This document shows, piece after piece, positions 8,611 to 17,069 of a DNA stretch of 17,069 nt. A program made the position numbers and the translations under genes. Under the pieces are notes generated by a model. It ran no database searches. It was not told where the DNA came from and saw nothing but the letters and a program-made list of their open reading frames with translations. The stretch covers positions 1 to 17,069 of the forward strand of contig MSJH02000075.1 of assembly GCA_001931875.2 (NCBI GenBank), read 5' to 3'. The first letter of the stretch is position 1. The number at the start of each line of letters is the position of its first letter. This DNA comes from Byssochlamys sp. IMV 00236 (Eukaryota; Ascomycota; Eurotiomycetes; Eurotiales; Thermoascaceae).

Positions 8611-8901
8611 CAAGAAAGCCACTAAAAAAGCAATAATATGGAGAGAATCCGATATCACAAGTTGATGAATTTATAAGTAAGTCAAAATCTCCAAGGTTAT
8701 TCTGGTGTTTCCATCACTCAGAGTTATTTTAGATGATGCTGAAGTTGACTCAAGACGAACTCCAGATGTGGCATTAGCCCTTTGAGCCGCGCTTCATTTA
8801 TTGAAAATAATGTAAAAATAAACATCATACCCTCTTTATCCTTTTCAAGGCTTGCAAGACAATGTTTCCCTTTCTGTGAGTGTGTGTGTACAAATATAAT
8901 T

Positions 8902-8920
8902 GAGAGAGAGAGAGAGAGAG
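8902..8920. repeat. (GA)n microsatellite
   Basis: Nineteen bases of uninterrupted alternating G and A lie in the intergenic region upstream of the PP2C gene. Confidence 0.95.
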
Positions 8921-9307
8921 CCTTTGAAGATTGAGAGTACCATATCTTTCGTGTCTCCTTTTGTCAACTTTGTCATTTAGGGATATGACAATTTGATGTA
9001 ACTTTATCCGTTGATGATCAGTGACAAAAAAGCATTCCTTTTTTGTCATTGTATTCAATTGATTCTGATTGGCACTCAAACCGTCCTTAAGCGGAATTTT
9101 AATTACTTGCTTTGTGAAATCATTCTGCTTTCATTTAAACAAAATTCCCTACAGCCCTTTCTCTTTTTCTCGACCTTTTTTTTATTTTATTTTTTATTTT
9201 TTGTGGCGTGTGCTTGAAGACAAAAAAGAAGCTCAACCAAGGCCAGATAAAGAATCATTTTAAAGCTTTAGAATAATATATTGTTTACAACTTTCAAAGG
9301 TGGAGAC

Positions 9308-10717
9308 ATGGGGCAAATACTTTCAGAGCCCGTTACGACAAAACATAGCACGTCTGGAAAGGACGAACGTTTGATTTATGGTGCCTCTTCTATGCAAGGC
9401 TGGAGAATAAGTAAGAAAGTAAATATTGATGACGTATTTATTTATTAAACTTGATTTGATAGCCATGGAGGATGCTCATACAACCATTCTTAACTACGAA
9501 AACACAGGAACTGCATTTTTTGCGGTCTTTGATGGTCATGGAGGTACACAGAAATGCATTATTTATGTATTTATTTTTATTTACATTCTGTAGGAGACAA
9601 AGTAGCAAAGTACAGCAGTCAGCATTTGGCTGCTAATGTGATTGAATCTGAAGCATTTAAAAAAGGAGATATCAAAGAGAGTTTAAAGGAAGGTTTTTTA
9701 AAGATAGATTCAGATTTACGTAAAGGTAAATAACTAAAATAGTTCTTCATATGCGTCATACTTATTTACGACCATCATAGATCCTGAACTACAACACGAT
9801 CCCTCAGGATGTACGGCTATCGTTGCTTTATTGACAAAAGATAATATGCTTTATATCGTAAGTTTTGTCTCATCACACTATATATATATATCCTTTTTGA
9901 CATACACCGGTTAGGGCAATGCAGGTGATTCTCGCGCAATCATTTGCACAAATGGAAGAGCCATCGCTTTATCCGATGATCATAAACCAAGTAATCCAAA
10001 AGAGACAGCCCGTATTGAAAAAGCAGGTGGTCATGTTGAATTTGGAAGAGTGAATGGTAAATAGAGATGAAATTTGAAAGCAGTGTGCTGACTCAATTTA
10101 AAGGTAACTTGGCATTATCAAGAGCTTTGGGAGATTTTGAATTCAAATCTGCAACTAATCTACCACCAGAGCAACAGGTGGTAACAGGTAAAAAAAAAAA
10201 ATGAATACATTGCAAAGAACATGGCTTATATTTATGTTCCCTATGAACAGCCGACCCTGATATTACAAAGCACAAGATTACAGAAAAGGATGAATTTATG
10301 GTCCTAGCCTGCGACGGCATTTGGGATTGTATGACGAACCAAGAGGTAGCCTCATTTGTACGTCAACAGATTGCAGAGCATGCTCCTTTAGAAACAATCT
10401 GCGAAAAACTTATGGATCATTGTCTCGCAGATCAGTCAGGCACGACAGGCGTAGGCTGCGACAATATGACGGTAGAAATTATCGCGTTTTTACAGGGTCA
10501 AACAGAGGAAGAGTGGTATAAGAAGATAAGTGAATCAGAAAAGGAGGCAAGCAGCAAAGTAGCCAGTGGTGGTAAAGGTATAAAATCAGAATCGAGGCAA
10601 TATACAGAAAATGAGTTAAAGAAGGCACCAGACCTTACTTCTTCTCTAGCCTCTGCAGGATCCACACATGATACCACCGAATCAAAGTCTGACGTAAAGT
10701 CTGAAGCGAAGAAGTAG
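9308..10717 (+). CDS. PTC2: PP2C-family Ser/Thr phosphatase, Ptc2/Ptc3 type
   Basis: The seven exons are 9308-9410, 9463-9543, 9594-9725, 9781-9857, 9915-10056, 10104-10187 and 10251-10717, giving 361 aa. The introns are 47-63 nt, all GT-AG. The catalytic domain spans roughly residues 22-290: R33 in MQGWRI for phosphate contact, E37-D38 in MEDAH, D58-G59 in [29 protein letters not shown]228 in ACDGIWD and D277 in GCDNMTVEI. These are the metal-binding residues of the PPM/PP2C fold, so activity is expected. The N-terminus MGQILS has a glycine at position 2 suited to N-myristoylation, as in close fungal relatives. The tail after about 290 is a Lys/Ser/Glu-rich, probably disordered region without a known domain. 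Ptc2/Ptc3 enzymes dephosphorylate stress MAP kinases and checkpoint kinases; the substrate here is inferred from homology only. Confidence 0.95.
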
Positions 10718-11062
10718 GGGAAACTGTACGATATATGCATGTATCAATTAATAATTGATTAAAACCTGTCTTCTTTTATCATCAATAAATCATTCATTTC
10801 GATGTTCATAAAATACATGAAGAATCCGGCCAATAAGCGTGGTAGCTTCCGTCTGTTTGCATAAACTACACATGTTGGTATGGCAATAGTCCTTTTTGTT
10901 TAGATCCAATGATATTGAAAATTAAAAACAAGTACAATAACATATTTCATAAAAGAGAAACACTTCTTTTGAAACCAACTTCATTTTTTTTATTTATTAT
11001 TTTTTTTTTTTGTTATTTTATTACCCATTTTGTTTTCTTTACGGATTGTTATTTATGTCAAG
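10718..11062 (+). promoter_or_regulatory. PTC2 3' end and Gcn5 promoter region
   Basis: This 345-bp spacer has a candidate poly(A) signal AATAAA at 10784-10789 for the phosphatase gene, a small palindrome CAATTAATAATTG at 10745-10757, a CCAAT box at 10830-10834 and long T tracts (10986-11012) just before the Gcn5 start. The CCAAT box and T tracts are common fungal promoter elements. Their use is not proven. Confidence 0.4.
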
Positions 11063-13183
<2,121 letters not shown>

Positions 13184-13715
13184 TTTCTACTTGTGGAATT
13201 GTTCATACTGTGATTAAAGTTAGACGGTTTCTGTAACCAGCGTTCTTTCGGCTTACGGAACCTTATAAACAATACTCTGTTGTGTCATATTTGATTTGAG
13301 TACCAAAGCTGGCTGCATGTGTTGGTTGACTTTAAGAAACTACTAAAGAAGATATGTTTATTCAACATTTATTGTGAATATAAAAGGCAAACAGATAAAG
13401 TTCAATCTTATCAGATATTCATATCCTATTTTGGATAGTGTCCTGAGACTAGAAGTATTAAATTAGAAATACTTTGCTTGTCTTGAAAACGTTAATTGTC
13501 GAGAATTGAGGTCATACGCTTTGACATGTCTATGATTTGTCTTGATTTGTCTTGCAAACATTTTTCTAATTAAAAGTCAGCCCTAAAGCTTTTCCTCCCT
13601 TCTTGCTTTCCCTCAGGGTCAAACAGTAACACTCCAAGATTTTTTTTTTTGAAAAGACTCAGCTTAAATAAAACACGTGTCTTTTTTTTTTCTTTTTTCT
13701 TCTAATTAAACCAAA
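13184..13715 (+). promoter_or_regulatory. GCN5 3' end and EB1 promoter region
   Basis: No gene is seen in this 532-bp spacer. It contains a tandem GATTTGTCTT pair near 13536-13555, a CACGTG E-box at 13674-13679 and a long pyrimidine tract (13680-13703) just before the EB1 start at 13716. The E-box sits about 40 bp from the ATG, so it may lie at or after the transcription start. Regulatory use is inference. Confidence 0.4.
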
Positions 13716-14888
13716 ATGGCTGAATCTCGTATTGAATTATTAGCTTGGCTTAATGAACTTTTACAAACACGATACACCAAAGTTGAGCAAGCAGGAACAG
13801 GTAAAGTAATCATAAAGGGTACATCAAGTATTGATAAACTTTCTTTGAAGGTGCTGCTTACTGTCAAATATTTGACTCAATCTTTGGTATGAAAAAGACA
13901 TCCTGTCTTTCTGTATTCTCATATCCTATTGACCCTTTTTTCTTTTTCATCAGGTGATGTTCCTGTTCACAAAGTAAAGTTTGAAGCAAAGCTTGAATAC
14001 GAATTTGTGAACAACTTTAAAATTTTACAAAGTGTCTTTAAAAAACACAAGTAAGAAAAGGGTAAAATATAAAGCCAAGTGCAATGTTAATCCTTTTTTT
14101 ATATACGTATATAATAGGATAGACAAGGTAATGTCCCCTCCCCCTGCTTATTTTTTCTAATTGAACAAAAGAGGCTTAATCATCTACTAGATTATACCCG
14201 TTGATCGTTTAGTTAAATGTAAACTTCAAGATAATTTAGAATTTATGCAATGGGTCAAACGGTTTTGGGATCAAAACTATCCTGGAGGAGAATATGACGC
14301 TTTGGCTCGTCGCGAAAAGGGAGCTCCCAGTGTGGCAACAGCCCCCAAGTTGTCCTCAGCGGGTAGCACGACATCAAGTGGCCGTGTCAGTGCTGCAAGC
14401 AAGAAGGCAACAAAGACTCCTGGTAAAGAAGACATAAGATAAGTTTATACTTTGTCTTATACTTTTTTATATAGCTTCACGCAGTGCAAGTCGAGGTGGA
14501 CGTGCAAGCGTATTAGACAGCCATTCAGCCCAGACTATCATCGACCTCAATAAACAAATCGCAGAACTCAAGTTGACTGTAGACGGTCTCGAAAAGGAAC
14601 GTGATTTCTATTTCGGAAAATTGCGTGAAATTGAAATTGAAGTTCAAGAAAACTTGGAGAGTATCGAGTTGACATTAGCAGATACCGGTAAAACTGAACA
14701 TGAGGCTATTCCCATTTTACAAAATATCCAAAACATTTTGTACAGTACAGAGGTAAGGCATTCTATATAAAAAGAAGAGAGGGGGTCAATAACATATCCT
14801 TTAGGAGGGATTCGAAGTTCCACCTGAAGAAGAGGAAGCAAATAACAAGGCCGCCTCTGTAGAATACGATGACGACGAAACCTTTTAA
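13716..14888 (+). CDS. BIM1: EB1/Bim1/Mal3 microtubule plus-end tracking protein
   Basis: The seven exons are 13716-13800, 13851-13886, 13954-14050, 14118-14127, 14191-14422, 14475-14752 and 14805-14888, giving 273 aa (human EB1 268). The fourth exon is only 10 nt and is needed to restore KHKIDKIIPVD. The calponin-homology domain (about 4-105) has [33 protein letters not shown] and [11 protein letters not shown], which bind the microtubule lattice near the GTP cap. A basic Ser/Thr-rich linker (about 115-168) follows, then a coiled coil and EB-homology domain (about 172-246) with [20 protein letters not shown], which dimerises and binds SxIP cargo. The tail is acidic and ends EYDDDETF, in place of the usual EEY/F ending that CAP-Gly proteins recognise. 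Several introns (13887-13953, 14051-14117) are slightly longer than the window norm. The family assignment is secure. Confidence 0.95.
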
Positions 14889-15017
14889 ACCCATTCTTTT
14901 CTTTACCCCCTCTCCTCTTTCTTTTTAAGCTTTTTTAAAGAAAGAAATGATACTTTATTTTATTTTATTTTTTAAAATAAGGTTTATTGGTTTGTTATTT
15001 GGTATCTACACATCTAA

Positions 15018-17034
15018 TCAGTCTGAACTACTGCCAGAATCATCAGAGTCAGAGCCAGACTCGCTTTCTGATTCCCCGCTTTCACTTGAGGAATCTATTG
15101 AGAGAGGTGAGTAAAGAAGTCCCCCCTTGGAGATATCAGCACTTACGGTCTCCTTGTCCAGAATAATGGGTTCTTTGTTTTTTAGTTAGCGGTGAGGATG
15201 ACTTTTTATGATGATGCTTTAGTAAACTCTCTCCTGTCACAAACTCATGCAACCTGTGCAGAGTACTTCTGTCAAGTGAGTCAATATCCAAAACGATCTC
15301 TTCTTGTCCTTGCTATACACATATAGACAATATTAGCGTCATATGTTGTCACCCATAGCTGAACTTACCCCATCCAAGTTTGGCATAGAGCTTTGAATAA
15401 TGCCAACCACTGTGTTCAATTTATCACCTGTCAAGTTGTTAATACGCTCACTGAGATCCTTCTTTTGATCAAATGTGAACTCGGGTAGTTCATCCACAGT
15501 TTTATGTTTTGATTCCTTCTTTCTGTTGGCTGTACTAGGTCGTCTTCTCTTTTCTTTGACTGGTTTCTTGTCTTTTATTGCCTTATTTGAACCGCTAACC
15601 CTACGAGCTTTTTCTGCTGCTCTCTTTCTCTTTTGTGATTTAATAGAAGCAATTTGTTGAGAGATGGTAGCAATATGACGTTCCAATTCCGCAATCTTTT
15701 GATCTCGTTCTATACGTTCTCAGTATATACTATTCACAGGCCCCTAATATAGACTTACCATCCTCTGAATCATCATCCTCAACCACTTCATCAAATTCTT
15801 CTTCGGGAGCATCATCAATCAACGGCGCGGGCTCTGTTTTTGGTGGTCTCTGAGCCCATTTCTCATCAAAAGCCTTTTCTAACTGACGTCCCATTTTGTG
15901 CACAGGTAAGGAAGGAGGGTTGTAGGTGTAGCAGTTGTTAAACATAAGTTTAATATCCTTTTCAAAATCCTCGGGTTCGTCATATTCTCCATCATTCAAT
16001 TTCTTTTCAATAGTCGACAAGTCCATAGGGTGCTTAATAATTTCTACATAATCAGGAATATTGAGAGCAACGACGTCCACAGGCTGTAAGAATGGGTAAT
16101 TGATATCTCTATACTTGCTCTTTTTCAATTCCTTTAACGTTTGAGCACAGAATTTCATTTGTATGTCATTCTTTCTTGGATTACGTCTTTTGGTAATTGA
16201 TTCGGGATAATCTTTAGATGGAGGAGGATGGACCTTTCGCTTCTGTCTTCCGTCATCGGACAAACGGCGATTCAATTTGGGATTCTTCTTTCTCTTCTTT
16301 TTGGCTGATCCTTCATCGTCAAAGTCATCTTCATCAAATTCAACATAAGGTGAAGAAGATCTTGATATCGCGTTACTCTACAAGCTATGGTTGAATAAAG
16401 AATAAATAAATAATAAAGAAACTTACATTCTTATTAGGAGGCATTTGCCTCAAACTCTTTTCAAAAGCTGATTCAACGTTTTGACAAAGCATAGATATGG
16501 TAGCCTCAGGTCCATTAAATTTAAAACAATTATTGAAGACAAGTCTGACATCATAAATCCACTGCTCAACATTTTCATACTGTCCTGAATTCAATTTTTT
16601 ATCAATTGTGGAAAGATCCATAGGATGTTTGATAATCTTTGGGTAATCAGGTATATTTAATTTCAGGTAATCAACTGGTTGTAAAAAAGGGGCAGCATCT
16701 CTGTGCTTCTTTAAATTCCTCATAATTGCTCCACAATATTTTATTTGATCGCGTGTCATATTAGTGGTAGAAGGTGTCTGCGGCTATCAAAGAAAAGTGT
16801 GAATTTGAGTCTTTTCATCTTTATTGTTTTACTACCTACCTGCTTTTTAATCGCATTGCCACGGTCAAGTAGAGACACATTCTCTTTCAATTCCAATTTA
16901 GGCTTTTTTAATGACGTATCAATCTCTTCAAAGTCTTCAAGCCTACAGACAAAAAGAGATTAATACATGCAACTTTATTTACTTTAAGCAAATGCTTACG
17001 GTTGCTTAAAAGGTTGCTCGGCATCAATTTCCAT
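15018..17034 (-). CDS. BDF1: BET-family double-bromodomain protein (Bdf1-like)
   Basis: The seven minus-strand exons are 17034-17000, 16942-16840, 16783-16427, 16377-15759, 15718-15369 (or from 15709), 15312-15147 and 15094-15018, giving 568 or 565 aa. Bromodomain 1 (about 57-158) has APFLQPVD, IIKHPMDLSTI and acetyl-lysine Asn136 in FKFNGPE. Bromodomain 2 (about 237-340) has YPFLQPVD, IIKHPMDLSTI and Asn318 in CYTYNPP. A basic region (about 190-235) and an acidic cluster (EEEFDEVVEDDDSED, to 371) surround the second module. The ET domain (about 452-525) carries LSERINNLTGDKL, VVGIIQSSMPNL and VLDIDSLDRSTL. The tail is a Ser/Asp/Glu run typical of CK2 targets. BET proteins read acetylated H3/H4 and recruit transcription machinery. 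The gene is convergent with EB1, stops 129 bp apart, and is complete despite lying at the window edge. Confidence 0.95.
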
Positions 17035-17047
17035 TTGCTAAAAAGGA

Positions 17048-17069
17048 AAAAAAAAAAAAAAAAAAAAAA
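17048..17069. repeat. Homopolymer A run at the window end
   Basis: Twenty-two A residues close the window just upstream of the BET start codon, so on the coding strand this is a T tract in the leader or promoter. Its position at the very end suggests that the assembly stopped in the homopolymer, and the true length is unknown. Confidence 0.9.

Larger units (their letters stand above)
8164..9307. other. Intergenic region, no recognisable gene
   Basis: This 1.14-kb spacer separates two genes on the same strand. AATAAA near 8306 may serve the upstream gene. It contains an 8-bp perfect inverted repeat and a (GA)n tract (listed separately), a short GT run at about 8878-8889, and a T-rich block at 9175-9202 close to the next start. 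The open frames on either strand are short and low in complexity, and none shows a domain. Confidence 0.6.

Noticed and set aside
8825..9263. ORFs in the spacer upstream of the PP2C gene
   Set aside because: They are built on GA, GT and T-rich low-complexity sequence and show no recognisable domain.

Overview
The window is eukaryotic and most likely comes from a Mucoromycota (Mucorales-type) fungus. The reasons are AT-rich intergenic DNA, many introns of 46-67 nt with GTAAGT-like donors and CTAAC-like branch sites, compact gene spacing, a Gcn5 that keeps a PCAF-type N-terminal cysteine region, and a decayed Tc1/mariner-type transposase. The species cannot be named from the sequence. Both ends look like assembly limits: base 1 lies inside a repeated gene copy, and the last 22 bases are a pure A run.

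Layout. Bases 1-238 hold a truncated copy of a secreted-protein gene. Bases 239-2009 hold no recognisable gene. Bases 2088-2839 (+) encode an intact three-exon secreted orphan protein, whose stop codon lies 3 bp from the stop codon of a convergent WD40 gene (2843-4203, -), the DCAF7/WDR68/HAN11 homologue. Bases about 4471-6620 are a degenerate DNA transposon of the Tc1/mariner superfamily, with a broken transposase and candidate inverted ends, lying between two divergent genes. On the plus strand follow pterin-4a-carbinolamine dehydratase (6720-7099), an Apd1-type sucrase/ferredoxin-like Fe-S protein (7180-8163), a Ptc2/Ptc3-type PP2C phosphatase (9308-10717), the Gcn5 histone acetyltransferase (11063-13183) and an EB1/Bim1 microtubule plus-end protein (13716-14888). 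A BET double-bromodomain protein (15018-17034) is on the minus strand, convergent with EB1.

All eight gene models were spliced by hand, and the exon lengths of each sum to a multiple of three. The genes are mostly unrelated housekeeping and regulatory genes. The one thematic link is a histone-acetylation writer (Gcn5) and reader (BET) within 4 kb of each other, separated by EB1. No rRNA, tRNA, CRISPR or prokaryotic operon was seen. The parts most worth a second look are the duplicated secreted-protein gene with a sharp identity boundary, the overlapping 3' ends at 2826-2845, the transposon relic with a regular TGCAATC array, a 10-nt microexon in EB1, and the C-terminal LEW tripeptide of the Apd1-like protein.
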